Source: Acidobacteriaceae bacterium (GTDB lineage: Bacteria; Acidobacteriota; Terriglobia; Terriglobales; Acidobacteriaceae). Taken from it: a DNA stretch of 50,848 bases. The translations under genes and the position numbers were made by a program. The notes beneath the pieces were generated by a model. It was not told the origin of the DNA, ran no database searches, and saw only the letters and a program-made list of their open reading frames with translations. The DNA is taken from positions 1 to 50,848 of the forward strand of contig DAHUZH010000009.1 in NCBI GenBank assembly GCA_027306695.1, read 5' to 3'. Shown piece by piece: positions 1-8,291 of the stretch (the stretch's first letter is position 1; each line of letters begins with the position of its first letter).

Positions 1-862
1 GGTCTTGCGTCTTCTGCTGGCCCTCCCCGCCCGCGCGATAGGTTTCCGTCATGTGGAACAGCGCGGAGTGGTCCGGTTCGGCGACGGCGGTCCGCAGCAG
101 CAGCAGCGCATCTTTGCGGCTCGCGGTGTACGTGTCGGGGTTGAACGACAGCGCGCGACCCACGGCCCCTTCAGCCAGCCGCGCCACCAGCAAACGGCGG
201 TCAGGCTTCCAATCCGGGTGACGCTCGGCCAGTATTTGTTCGATCTGCGCACTCGGCAGCGCGGGCAGATGGACCATGCTGGTACGGGAGCGAATGGTCG
301 GCAGCAGGTCGGACGGATTTTCGGCAAGCAGGAGGAGGTGCGCGTATGCGGGCGGTTCTTCCAGCACCTTGAGCAATGCATTGGCCGCTTCATTCATAAA
401 CGTGCTTTTGGGGAAGATGTAGATTTTGCGCTGGCCTTCCGCTGGCATGCGTTGGATATTTTGGATCAGCGAACGGATCTGGCCGACCTTGACCAGCATC
501 TGCGGCGGGTCGGGCGGAAGCACAAGGACATTTGGGTGCGTCTGGATCAGGATGCGTGTGTCTTTGCGGTCGGCGTCGCGCAGTTCCTCGCGGGCTTCGA
601 CGGCCTCGGCCACGCGTGCGTCGAGGTCGAGCGCGGCGGCAATCTGGGTGCAGTTGTGGCAGACGTCGCAGGCGTCCGGCAGGTCGTTGTACATTTGCGG
701 ATCGAGGCAGTTCAGCGTCTGCGCCAGCGCCAGCGCCAGCGAGTACTTGCCCGTGCCACGCGGCCCGGTGAGCAGAATGGCGTGCGGCAGCCGACCTGTG
801 GCGACCGACTCCTGGAGTTGACGGACTGCGGCCGGATTGCCGAGAAAGCTGCGGAAGTTCAC
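1..862 (-). CDS. holB: DNA polymerase III subunit delta' (partial, C-terminus beyond window)
   Basis: This is the clamp-loader delta' subunit, which opens the beta clamp together with delta and the tau/gamma ATPases. The visible 287 codons show an AAA+ fold: a Walker-A-like GPRGTGKYSLALALA stretch near residues 32-46, a four-cysteine zinc module (C..DACDVCHNC) soon after, and the typical ANALLKVLEEPP and SRTSMVHLPAL segments later. The frame opens at a GTG (862-860) reading V-N-F-R-S-F-L-G-N; I see no strong Shine-Dalgarno and no in-frame ATG upstream. It lies 39 bp downstream of the P450 gene on the same strand and 1.5 kb downstream of tmk, the gene it usually neighbours. Roughly 100 C-terminal residues are missing off the left edge. 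The family assignment is firm; the start is less so. Confidence 0.88.
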   Translation of the reverse strand, partial: MNFRSFLGNPAAVRQLQESVATGRLPHAILLTGPRGTGKYSLALALAQTLNCLDPQMYNDLPDACDVCHNCTQIAAALDLDARVAEAVEAREELRDADRKDTRILIQTHPNVLVLPPDPPQMLVKVGQIRSLIQNIQRMPAEGQRKIYIFPKSTFMNEAANALLKVLEEPPAYAHLLLLAENPSDLLPTIRSRTSMVHLPALPSAQIEQILAERHPDWKPDRRLLVARLAEGAVGRALSFNPDTYTASRKDALLLLRTAVAEPDHSALFHMTETYRAGGEGQQKTQD

Positions 863-901
863 ATTTGCAGCGTAGCAGATGGGGCGGAGCGCGCGTTTGC
901 C

Positions 902-2347
902 TTACCGGTCTTCGTTTACACGCGGTTCGGCCATCATGAGCATGGGATATTTTGGCCGCAGCGTAATCTTCGGTTGCACGTCGACTTTTTGTCCGGGCAG
1001 CATGTGGAACCGCCATTGCTGTGCAATGGTCGCCAGAATCAGCACGCCTTCCATCCAGGCGAAGGCCTCGCCGATGCACTGGCGCGCGCCGCCGCCGAAG
1101 GGAAAATAGGCAAAGCGTGGCCGCGCTGCTTTCTGTTCCGGCGTGAAACGTTCAGGATCGAAGCGTAGCGGATCGTGATAATATCGCTCACTCCGCTGCA
1201 AAATGTACTGGCTGAAGAAAAAATATGTGCCTGCGGGCAGCCGGTATGCGCCGAGTTCGATGGCCTGCGTCGATTGGCGACCCATCGCCCATGCTGGAGG
1301 GTAAAGCCGCATCGCCTCCGCAAAAACCATCTCCGTGTAGCGCAGTTGGGGCAGGTCTTCGAGCGCTGGCAGCCGCGCATCCGGCCCGACTCCAAGCACG
1401 CTGTCGATCTCCTGCTGCATGCGTTCCGCGGCAGCCGGATTTTGCGACAACAGATACCATGTCCAGGTGAGCGCGTTCGCGACCGTCTCATATCCAGCGA
1501 GAAAAATAGTAATGACTTCGTCGCGCAATTGCAGGTCGCTCATGCTGGACTGGCCGGTCTTTTCTTCCTCGTCGTGCCCGGCCAGCAGCATGGAGAGCAG
1601 GTCGCCGCGATCTTCATTCGAGCCACGCCGCTCCGCTATCATGCGATAGACGACCGCATCCAGACGCGACCGCGCCTTGCGAAAGCGTATCAGCCCAGGT
1701 ATGGGCCAATGCAGGTAACTCTCCGCTTTCGGGAGCGCGATCAGGTAGTTGTAGAGTTGCATGATGACGTTGACTTCGTCGTTGATCTGGCGAATCTCCT
1801 GCGTTACGTCCGTGGCGAACAAGGTCTGTGCGACGATCTCCAGCGTCAACTCCATCATGGCGGCGGAGATGTCGCAGGCCTGTCCAGGCTGCCAGCTAGC
1901 GCGCATGGCCGCGGCGTGCTTCACCATCATGCTTGCGTAAGCCTGAATGCGCTGACGATGAAATGCTGGCGCGGTAATTCGCCGCTGTCGCATGTGAAAT
2001 TCGCCTTCACTGGTGATGAGTCCTTCGCCCAGCAGGATTTTCATGCGCTGCTGCGTGCGCTCCTTAATGAACGCCGGGGCCTGCGTGATGAGGATTTCGC
2101 GGATCAATTCTGGGTCATTGATAAACACAATGTTGTTGTTGCCCAGCTTGTAGTGCGACACCGGACCATAGGTTTTTACCAGGTGCTGGAACAACAAAAT
2201 AGGGTTGCCAGGACGAAAGAAGCGCGTGAAGAGATAGAACGGCAGGTTGTGCCGCAGCCCGGGCGGAAAGCGGAACTCGTCTTCGTTGCGCGCAGGGCCG
2301 TGCGTTGGGGATTCCGCAGCGTCAGCAGTTGGAGCTTGGGTGGGCAT
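902..2347 (-). CDS. cytochrome P450
   Basis: A 481-residue heme monooxygenase. Visible landmarks are the I-helix oxygen-activation motif AGYET (residues 284-288), the K-helix ExxR as EAMR (344-347), a PERF-type segment near 398-401, and the heme-binding loop FGGGARQCIGE (417-427) with Cys424 as the axial thiolate. There is no N-terminal membrane anchor or signal peptide, so a soluble enzyme needing separate redox partners is expected; none is fused and no obvious reductase is adjacent. The gene starts at ATG 2347, 37 bp after the tmk stop, and ends 39 bp before holB, all on one strand, so it probably shares their transcript. Substrate cannot be told from the sequence. Its position between two replication genes is unusual. 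Confidence 0.93.
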   Translation of the reverse strand: MPTQAPTADAAESPTHGPARNEDEFRFPPGLRHNLPFYLFTRFFRPGNPILLFQHLVKTYGPVSHYKLGNNNIVFINDPELIREILITQAPAFIKERTQQRMKILLGEGLITSEGEFHMRQRRITAPAFHRQRIQAYASMMVKHAAAMRASWQPGQACDISAAMMELTLEIVAQTLFATDVTQEIRQINDEVNVIMQLYNYLIALPKAESYLHWPIPGLIRFRKARSRLDAVVYRMIAERRGSNEDRGDLLSMLLAGHDEEEKTGQSSMSDLQLRDEVITIFLAGYETVANALTWTWYLLSQNPAAAERMQQEIDSVLGVGPDARLPALEDLPQLRYTEMVFAEAMRLYPPAWAMGRQSTQAIELGAYRLPAGTYFFFSQYILQRSERYYHDPLRFDPERFTPEQKAARPRFAYFPFGGGARQCIGEAFAWMEGVLILATIAQQWRFHMLPGQKVDVQPKITLRPKYPMLMMAEPRVNEDR

Positions 2348-2384
2348 GGGATGGAAAAAAGAGTGCGGATGGAGGCGTCAGGTC

Positions 2385-3044
2385 CTACGTGCGGAGTTGG
2401 GTCAGTCGGTCCGTCACAATTGCAAGGATACGCTGTTCGATCGCCTCTACCGAGGTATTGTCCTCGATTGTGACCACACGCAAATGGTCGCGTGTGGCGA
2501 TTTCACGATACGCAGAAAAAACACGTTCGTAGAAAGCGCGCTCCTCCGCTTCAAAGCGGTTTTCATCCGCGCCGTGCGTCTGTTGACGCAGATTGCGCCG
2601 CCGCGCACGGGCCAGCGATGCATCCAGATCGGGCAGCATGAGCAGTGTTAGGTCCGGCCAGAGATCGCCACAGACCGAGTGATGCATGGCCAGCACGCGC
2701 TCACTGCCCAGGCCGCGCCCGCCGCCCTGATAGGCTTCGGTGGAGTCCGTGAAGCGGTCGCAAAGAACGATCTGGCCTTCCGCCAGCGCAGGAATGATGA
2801 TTTGCTGGATCGACTGCGCGCGATCGGCAAACATCAGCGCCATTTCGGCCAATGGAACTACGTTTTGCGTAATGGAATGAAGCAGAAGCGCGCGAATTCG
2901 GTCGCCAATCTCCGTGCCGCCGGGCTGCCGCGTCGTCGTAACGGTGCGGCCACGCTCCTGTAGCGAGCGGGCGAGCAGCCGGAGCTGCGTCGATTTTCCT
3001 GAGCCATCCAGCCCTTCAAAGGTAATAAAAAATCCGCGCGGCAT
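2385..3044 (-). CDS. tmk: thymidylate kinase
   Basis: Phosphorylates dTMP to dTDP with ATP, the committed step of dTTP supply. The 219-residue protein has the P-loop GLDGSGKST (residues 10-18), the DRFTDSTEAYQGGGRG segment that carries the DR(Y/F) dTMP-binding motif, and a LID-like stretch rich in arginine (RARRRNLRQQ). The length is normal for bacterial Tmk. It starts with MPRGFFITFEGLDG, 28 bp downstream of the toxin gene and on the same strand, and is followed by the P450 and holB. A tmk-holB neighbourhood is common in bacteria; the inserted P450 is not part of that pattern. Confidence 0.95.
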   Translation of the reverse strand: MPRGFFITFEGLDGSGKSTQLRLLARSLQERGRTVTTTRQPGGTEIGDRIRALLLHSITQNVVPLAEMALMFADRAQSIQQIIIPALAEGQIVLCDRFTDSTEAYQGGGRGLGSERVLAMHHSVCGDLWPDLTLLMLPDLDASLARARRRNLRQQTHGADENRFEAEERAFYERVFSAYREIATRDHLRVVTIEDNTSVEAIEQRILAIVTDRLTQLRT

Positions 3045-3072
3045 GGCGGGAGTGTATCACTGCGGAAGCTGT

Positions 3073-3357
3073 TCACAACGACTGCGGCCAGCGCTGCCGT
3101 CCGTGAAAGACGGCGATGATTTCCAACCGGCCCGTATGGACGCGATACGGGAGGACATACGGAGTGCCAGCGATCACCAGTTCCCGCGTACCCGGAACTC
3201 GCCCAGGGCGGCCACGGTTGGGGTAGAGGGCCAGTCGCTCGACACTTGCAACGATCCGCGCGGCGACGGCCTGCGCTGCATTCGGACTGTCTTCTGCAAT
3301 GAAAGTGTGAATTGCAATCAAATGTTCGATGGCACGTGGCGACCATACGATCTTCAT
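3073..3357 (-). CDS. RelE/ParE-family toxin of a type II toxin-antitoxin pair
   Basis: A 94-residue basic protein with the ParE layout: WSPRAIEHLIAI helix at the start, a conserved RIVASVERLALYPNRGRPGR turn, the TRELVIAGTPYVLPYRV beta segment and the EIIAVFHGRQRWP end. ParE proteins poison DNA gyrase; RelE relatives cleave mRNA. The late, conserved 'PYRV..I.V..V.HGRQ.WP' end favours ParE. Its ATG overlaps the stop of the upstream antitoxin gene by 4 bp (ATGA), the usual translational coupling in such modules. The stop lies only 28 bp before tmk, so read-through into tmk is possible. Function as an active toxin is inferred. Confidence 0.85.
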   Translation of the reverse strand: MKIVWSPRAIEHLIAIHTFIAEDSPNAAQAVAARIVASVERLALYPNRGRPGRVPGTRELVIAGTPYVLPYRVHTGRLEIIAVFHGRQRWPQSL

Positions 3358-3611
3358 CGCGGAGGCTGCCGTTCATGCTTTTTCCCCCAGGATTGCAGCC
3401 AGCCCTTCACGTTCGCGTGGTCTACACCCTTACCTTCATTCAGTTCCTTGAGTCCGCTTTCAATCTCGGAAAGCTGCCAGCTTTCCGCTTCGACATAGGC
3501 GGCAATGGCCTCGGCAGCCAAAAAAGATTTGGACCGTTTTGAGGATTTCGCAAGCCTGTCGAGCTTGGCTTTTACTGTGGGTTCCAGGCGGATGGAGAGA
3601 ATCGAAGACAT
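3354..3611 (-). CDS. ribbon-helix-helix antitoxin
   Basis: An 85-residue protein that begins MSSILSIRLEPTVKAKLDRLAK, the N-terminal strand and first helix of a CopG/ParD-like ribbon-helix-helix DNA-binding domain, followed by KRSKSFLAAEAIAAYVE (helix 2) and a charged, probably disordered tail that should wrap the toxin. The ATG at 3611 is chosen over an in-frame GTG at 3620 because it starts exactly at the RHH strand. The gene overlaps the toxin gene by 4 bp and stands first in the pair, the standard order. Such antitoxins repress their own promoter; an 8-bp palindrome lies just upstream. Confidence 0.82.
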   Translation of the reverse strand: MSSILSIRLEPTVKAKLDRLAKSSKRSKSFLAAEAIAAYVEAESWQLSEIESGLKELNEGKGVDHANVKGWLQSWGKKHERQPPR

Positions 3612-3621
3612 TGTAAGCACC

Positions 3622-3629
3622 TGTATACA
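3622..3629. promoter_or_regulatory. palindrome TGTATACA upstream of the antitoxin, possible autoregulatory operator
   Basis: A perfect 8-bp palindrome, TGTATACA, begins 11 bp upstream of the antitoxin ATG, in a short A+T-richer patch (3620-3645) of otherwise G+C-rich sequence. RHH antitoxins bind short palindromes or direct repeats over their own promoters, so this is the natural operator candidate. The evidence is position and symmetry only. Confidence 0.35.
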
Positions 3630-3688
3630 TTGTAGTACTTCTTTGCCGTTCCCGGCCTCTCCGAAGCGCTTTTTGAGAAAATCATTCC

Positions 3689-4237
3689 ATGGCCCTCCAA
3701 TTTACGACCTCATATATTGAAGATTCGGTCCTTCTTTTTCGCTATTACAAGAAGCTCGCGGATCGTGCCCTTGCCCAAGTCAACGATGAGCAGCTTTATG
3801 CGTTGCTGGATGAGGACGCGAATTCCATCGCCGTTGTGATGAAGCACATGGCGGGCAACATGAAGTCGCGCTGGACCGACTTTCTCTCTTCTGACGGTGA
3901 AAAGTCATGGCGCAATCGCGACACTGAATTTGAACAGCCTCCGGCAACACGGCAGGCCCTTTTAGAGCGATGGGAAGAGGGATGGGCCTGCTTGTTCGCG
4001 GCCATCGAATCCTTGACAGACGAGGACCGGGGCCGCGCCGTCACAATCCGTGGAGAGGCGCACTCTGTGATGCAGGCCGTGAACCGTCAGGTTGCGCATT
4101 ACTCGTATCACTGTGGGCAGATTGTCCTGCTGGCGAAGCATTTTCAGCATGCGCACTGGAAATCGCTGAGTGTGCCGAAGGGAAAATCTGCGGAATTCAA
4201 CGCGAAAGTGCGGGCAGGCGAAGCCAGCCAGAGATAA
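3689..4237 (+). CDS. DinB-like / DUF1572 four-helix-bundle protein
   Basis: A 182-residue protein resembling the DinB/YfiT-like metal-dependent superfamily, whose members are four-helix bundles with a three-histidine metal site; some are thiol transferases, most are uncharacterised. Candidate ligands are the His in SIAVVMKHMAGNM (about residue 53) and the two in QVAHYSYHCGQIVLLAKH near residues 135-140, spaced as in this family. There is no signal peptide or membrane segment. It is divergent from the toxin-antitoxin pair and precedes the peptidase gene on the same strand by 95 bp. The substrate is unknown. Confidence 0.75.
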   Translation: MALQFTTSYIEDSVLLFRYYKKLADRALAQVNDEQLYALLDEDANSIAVVMKHMAGNMKSRWTDFLSSDGEKSWRNRDTEFEQPPATRQALLERWEEGWACLFAAIESLTDEDRGRAVTIRGEAHSVMQAVNRQVAHYSYHCGQIVLLAKHFQHAHWKSLSVPKGKSAEFNAKVRAGEASQR

Positions 4238-4332
4238 AGCCCTTTCATCGCGCCGATATTTCTCGGCCACTCAACATCCAGGATTGCATTACACTGTTCT
4301 GTCCTTTCAAAGCCCCAGATTTCAGGAGAAAT

Positions 4333-6222
4333 ATGCGACGCCTATCCCTACTTGCCTTGGCCGCATTTGTTTTCACTGCGACCGTTCCGCTGATTGCGCA
4401 ATCCAGCCGTCCCATCACCATTACCGTCGATGCCACCGATGCGCCGCGCAAGATGCTGCACGCCGACATGGTCATTCCCGTCGTTCCCGGCGATGTCACG
4501 CTGCTCTACGCCCAGTGGATTCCCGGCGAGCATGGGCCGACCGGGCCGATCGATAACCTGACTGGACTGACGATCCAAGCCAATGGAAAAACACTGTCCT
4601 GGGTTCGCGACAGCGTGAACATGTACGCCTTTCACGTCCAAGTGCCGCAGGGTGCGACCGAGTTGCATGTGCACGACGATTTTCTGGCGACCGCGGCTGC
4701 GGCGGGTTTTTCCGCGGGCGCTTCCACAAGCAACAACCTGGCCATGGTGAGTTGGAATGAGGTCCTGCTATGGCCAGCGAGCACGCCCGCCCCGCAAACC
4801 ATGGTAACGCCGAGCGTGACGCTGCCGGAGGGATGGAAGTACGGCACGGCGCTGACGCCGACGGGCCACGAAGGGAACACGACGCACTTTGAAGCGGTCT
4901 CGGTGAACCAACTGGTGGATTCGCCGCTGCTCTCGGGACGCTACTTCCGGGAGATTGTTCTGGCGCCGGAGATTTCTCCGAAGCATTACCTCGACCTGGC
5001 CGCCGATGGCCCGGAAGATTTAGAAGTTCCGCCGCAGATGCTGGCCGGCTTTCACAATCTGGTGCGGGAAACCGGCGCGCTCTACCAGTCGCGGCATTAC
5101 AACAGCTACCACTTTCTGATGACGTTGAGCGACCAGGTGGCGCACTTCGGTCTGGAGCATCACCAGTCGAACGACGACCGCGTGCCGGAGAAGACGTTCC
5201 TGAACCCAAACCTGGACGCACTGGAAGCGGGTCTGCTGCCGCATGAATTTACGCACTCATGGAATGGAAAATATCGCCGCCCGGCCGGCCTGGTCTCGCC
5301 GGATTTTCAGACGCCGATGAAAGGCAATCTGCTGTGGGTGTATGAGGGGCTGACGGAGTATCTGGGCAATGTGCTGACGGCGCGTAGCGGGCTGTGGACG
5401 GACGCGCAGTATCGCGACGAACTGGCGAATACGGCGGCGCAACTCAACTATCGTCCGGGCCGCACCTGGCGCGATTTGCAGGACACCGCGACCGCCGCGC
5501 AGACGCTGTACGGCAGCGGTCGCCAGTGGGGCAACTGGCGGCGCAGCGTGGACTATTATCCCGAGGGTGAACTGCTCTGGCTGGACGTGGACACCACCAT
5601 TCGCGAGCAGAGCCATGGGAAAAAATCGATCAATGATTTTTGCGCGCGCTTCCTGGGACTGGGTGGCAACACTGGGCCGAAGACTGCCCCGTACACGTTT
5701 GACGACATCGTTAGCAACCTGAATGCAGTGCAGCCTTACGACTGGGCAACCTTCCTGACCGATCGGCTGACGCGCAAGGTGGACCATGCGCCGATGGGTG
5801 GCATCGAGCACGGGGGCTATCAGCTTGTCTACACGGACACGCCGAACCCGATGATGGAAGCGCGTCAGGCGCGTGGCGGCGTGAATGCGTGGTACTCGCT
5901 GGGCATGCAAATCAGCAGCAATGGTGCGCTGGGCGATGTGCTCTTTTATTCGCCTGCGTACAAGGCCGATCTTGGGCCGGGAATGAAGATCGTCGCGGTG
6001 AACGGACGGCAATATACGGACAGCCTGATGCACGATGCGATTCAAAACTCCAAAACTGTTCAGACGCCGATTGAATTGATCGTCGAGAATACCGGCTACT
6101 ATCGCATGGTCAAAATCGATTATCACGGCGGCGAACGCTATCCGCACCTGGCGCGTGTGAACGCCACCCCGGACATGCTGGAAAAGATTCTCCAACCGAT
6201 GGTCCAACACCAGAAGCAATAG
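4333..6222 (+). CDS. secreted M61-family (glycyl aminopeptidase-like) metallopeptidase with PDZ domain
   Basis: A 629-residue peptidase. The open frame extends upstream, but ATG 4333 is preceded by CAGGAGAA and opens a clean signal peptide (MRRLSLLALAAFVFTATVPLIAQ). The mature protein has the M61 N-terminal beta domain, the zinc motif HEFTHSWNGK (His304 and His308), and a downstream GLTEY that supplies the third ligand. A PDZ-like segment near the C-terminus (GALGDVLFYSPAYKADLGPG, then KIVAVNGRQYTDSL) matches the usual M61 arrangement. It should act in the periplasm or outside the cell, removing N-terminal Gly/Ala-type residues if it follows the family prototype. It ends convergently with recJ. 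Confidence 0.88.
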   Translation: MRRLSLLALAAFVFTATVPLIAQSSRPITITVDATDAPRKMLHADMVIPVVPGDVTLLYAQWIPGEHGPTGPIDNLTGLTIQANGKTLSWVRDSVNMYAFHVQVPQGATELHVHDDFLATAAAAGFSAGASTSNNLAMVSWNEVLLWPASTPAPQTMVTPSVTLPEGWKYGTALTPTGHEGNTTHFEAVSVNQLVDSPLLSGRYFREIVLAPEISPKHYLDLAADGPEDLEVPPQMLAGFHNLVRETGALYQSRHYNSYHFLMTLSDQVAHFGLEHHQSNDDRVPEKTFLNPNLDALEAGLLPHEFTHSWNGKYRRPAGLVSPDFQTPMKGNLLWVYEGLTEYLGNVLTARSGLWTDAQYRDELANTAAQLNYRPGRTWRDLQDTATAAQTLYGSGRQWGNWRRSVDYYPEGELLWLDVDTTIREQSHGKKSINDFCARFLGLGGNTGPKTAPYTFDDIVSNLNAVQPYDWATFLTDRLTRKVDHAPMGGIEHGGYQLVYTDTPNPMMEARQARGGVNAWYSLGMQISSNGALGDVLFYSPAYKADLGPGMKIVAVNGRQYTDSLMHDAIQNSKTVQTPIELIVENTGYYRMVKIDYHGGERYPHLARVNATPDMLEKILQPMVQHQKQ

Positions 6223-6247
6223 TTCACGGGAATAGAAATACCGTGAA
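6223..6247 (+). terminator. possible hairpin after the M61 peptidase gene
   Basis: TTCACGG (6223-6229) and CCGTGAA (6241-6247) form a perfect 7-bp stem with an 11-nt loop, directly after the TAG stop. The following bases are AAATAAGG, not a T-run, so if it terminates transcription it is weak. Confidence 0.35.
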
Positions 6248-6257
6248 AATAAGGTTT

Positions 6258-6375
6258 GTCATTCCGAGCGCAGCGAAGAATCCAGAGGGTGATCGCGGCG
6301 ATTACCGAGCGGATATTCTCTGGATTCTTCACTCCGGTCGCATCGCCACGGCGATCGACCTTCGTTCAGAATGAC
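6258..6375. repeat. nested palindromic intergenic element between convergent genes (copy 1)
   Basis: Two nested inverted repeats fill the gap between the convergent M61 and recJ genes. The inner pair is perfect: GAAGAATCCAGAG (6275-6287) and CTCTGGATTCTTC (6318-6330). The outer pair, GTCATTCCGAGCG (6258-6270) and CGTTCAGAATGAC (6363-6375), matches at 11 of 13 positions. A second element with the same outer termini lies at 27247-27386. The layout resembles REP/MITE-like repeats; no coding capacity is seen. Confidence 0.7.
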
Positions 6376-6446
6376 TCCCCGTTGTATCCAGCTTCACCGA
6401 CGATCCATCCGCGCTAGCCGAAAAAACAGCGGCAATTCCATTCGGT

Positions 6447-8291
6447 TTATCCCAGGGCCGTCAGGCGCAAATCGAGGATTTCCAGCTCCATGCCATTCGT
6501 AAAATTGCTTTCGTTTTCGCGCAGCTTGTAAGCCACGTCGAGCAGGGAATTTTCCTCGACGCTCAATGCCTGGAGCTTCTCCGCCAGGTTCCAGCCCACT
6601 GCGGAATACGATGCGCCGACAGGCCCCTGCGAGAGCCGCAGACGGATATGGCGCTCTTTCATGGTGCGCGGGGCTGTGCTGACGCGCACGCGGCGGGCAA
6701 GAAACATCGGCTCTGTATTTTCCATTCCGAAGGGAGCGAAGCGATGCAGCCAGCCTGCGAGCGCCGGCGTCAATCGGTCGAGCGGCAACTCCACTTCACA
6801 GAGGATTCCGCCACCAGAATTGTCTACAGAAAGATGTTCCGCGGCGTAAGCTCCCATGCGCTCGCGCAGTTCCGGCACGCGCGCGGAGGGCAGGGAGAAG
6901 CCGACGGCATGTGCGTGGCCGCCGAAGCGCGTGAAGAGATCGCCGCAGGTGGAGATGGCATCGAGCAGGTGGAAGGAAGCGATGGAGCGCCCGGAGCCAT
7001 AGGCTTCGCCGTCTTCATGCGTCAGCACAAGCGCGGGTTTGCCGGTACGGTCCACAACGCGCGAGGCGAGAATCCCGATGACACCACGATGCCAGCCTTC
7101 GCCATCGAGCACCAGACATCGGGTGTGCGCCAGTGCAGTGTCCTCGCGCAGTCGCCGCTCAATTTCTGCGAGTGCGGTTTGTTCAGTGTTGCGCCGCTCG
7201 GTGTTCAGGCGATGCAGTTTTTCCGCCAGCGCGCGGGCGTGGACCGGGTCGCGGGTGGTGAAAAGATCGACCACGTCGCTGGCAATGTCCATGCGCCCGG
7301 CGGCGTTCAGACGCGGCGTGAGACGAAAGCCAAGGTCGCGTGCATTCAAGCGATGGGGATGCGGCGGAATCTCCGCCAGTTCCATCAACGCGCGCAGACC
7401 GGGCTGTACAGGACGCGCAAGTTCCGCCAGTCCCAACGCGACGAAGACGCGATTTTCTCCGAGCAGCGGCACGGCGTCAGCGACGGTGGCAATGGCCAGC
7501 AATTTCAAAAACGAAGGCAAGCGTTTCGCGCGCGCGCGTTCCCGGTCATGCGCTTCCAGCAGCGCCTGCGCCAGTTTGAAGGCCACACCCGCGCCGCACA
7601 GATGCTTGCATGGGTAAGCGCAATCCGGCTGGTTCGGATTGAGCACAGCCAATGCTGCGGGAATGCCGAGAGCTGCGTCTGGCAGGTGGTGGTCGGTGAC
7701 AATTAGGTCCAGCCCGAGGCGTTGCGCTTCTTCTGCGGCGGCAAAGGCGCGGATACCATTGTCCACGCTGATGACAAGTTGGACGCCGTCGACAACGGCC
7801 TGCGTGAGCTGTGCCGCCTGCATGCCGTAGCCATCGCGCAGGCGGTGCGGAACATGAAATCTACAAGCGCCTCCGAGCATTTCGATGGCCGTCTTGAGCA
7901 GGACCACGGCAATTGTGCCGTCCACGTCGTAATCGCCGTAGATGAGGATGATTTGTTTCTCGGCTATCGCCCGCTGAATGCGATCCACAGCAGTTTGCAT
8001 CCCGTGCATCGCGTAGGGGTCGTGCAGCGCGTCGAGACGCGGAGATAAAAACAACTCCGCATCTTCCGAGGTTCGTACGCCGCGCGCGTAGAGCAGTTCG
8101 GCCACTACAAGCGGCAGCGATGCCGCGCGGGCCAGGGCCTCAGCTCCAGAGTGCGGAGTGGCGACCGTCCAGCGTTTTTGCGCGGGCTGCAATCTCTCCG
8201 TAGCGAGCTGGGCCGTCGTGTCTATGGGAAACGAAGTGGAAATATCGATCGCCGTGAAAGAGTCCAGTCCAGAAGCAGCGTCCCCGCTCAA
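6447..8291 (-). CDS. recJ: single-stranded-DNA-specific 5'-3' exonuclease RecJ
   Basis: RecJ degrades single-stranded DNA 5'-3' in recombination and mismatch and base-excision repair. The 614-residue product has the DHH-family motifs in order: GDYDVDG (119-125), VDNG near 177, TDHHLPD (199-205), GAGVAFKL (233-240) and RLNAAGRM (327-334), then the DHHA1 segment FGGHAHAVGF and a C-terminal OB-like region. The open frame starts at TTG 8291, overlapping the upstream stop as TTGA; the next Met is beyond residue 90, so this TTG or a nearby non-ATG codon must be used. The 4-bp overlap indicates translational coupling to the small upstream gene. Confidence 0.93.
   Translation of the reverse strand: MSGDAASGLDSFTAIDISTSFPIDTTAQLATERLQPAQKRWTVATPHSGAEALARAASLPLVVAELLYARGVRTSEDAELFLSPRLDALHDPYAMHGMQTAVDRIQRAIAEKQIILIYGDYDVDGTIAVVLLKTAIEMLGGACRFHVPHRLRDGYGMQAAQLTQAVVDGVQLVISVDNGIRAFAAAEEAQRLGLDLIVTDHHLPDAALGIPAALAVLNPNQPDCAYPCKHLCGAGVAFKLAQALLEAHDRERARAKRLPSFLKLLAIATVADAVPLLGENRVFVALGLAELARPVQPGLRALMELAEIPPHPHRLNARDLGFRLTPRLNAAGRMDIASDVVDLFTTRDPVHARALAEKLHRLNTERRNTEQTALAEIERRLREDTALAHTRCLVLDGEGWHRGVIGILASRVVDRTGKPALVLTHEDGEAYGSGRSIASFHLLDAISTCGDLFTRFGGHAHAVGFSLPSARVPELRERMGAYAAEHLSVDNSGGGILCEVELPLDRLTPALAGWLHRFAPFGMENTEPMFLARRVRVSTAPRTMKERHIRLRLSQGPVGASYSAVGWNLAEKLQALSVEENSLLDVAYKLRENESNFTNGMELEILDLRLTALG

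Noticed and set aside
5-1168. Long plus-strand open frame opposite holB and the P450
   Set aside because: It is antisense to two clearly recognised genes, its translation has no family features, and G+C-rich genes commonly leave such open frames on the other strand.
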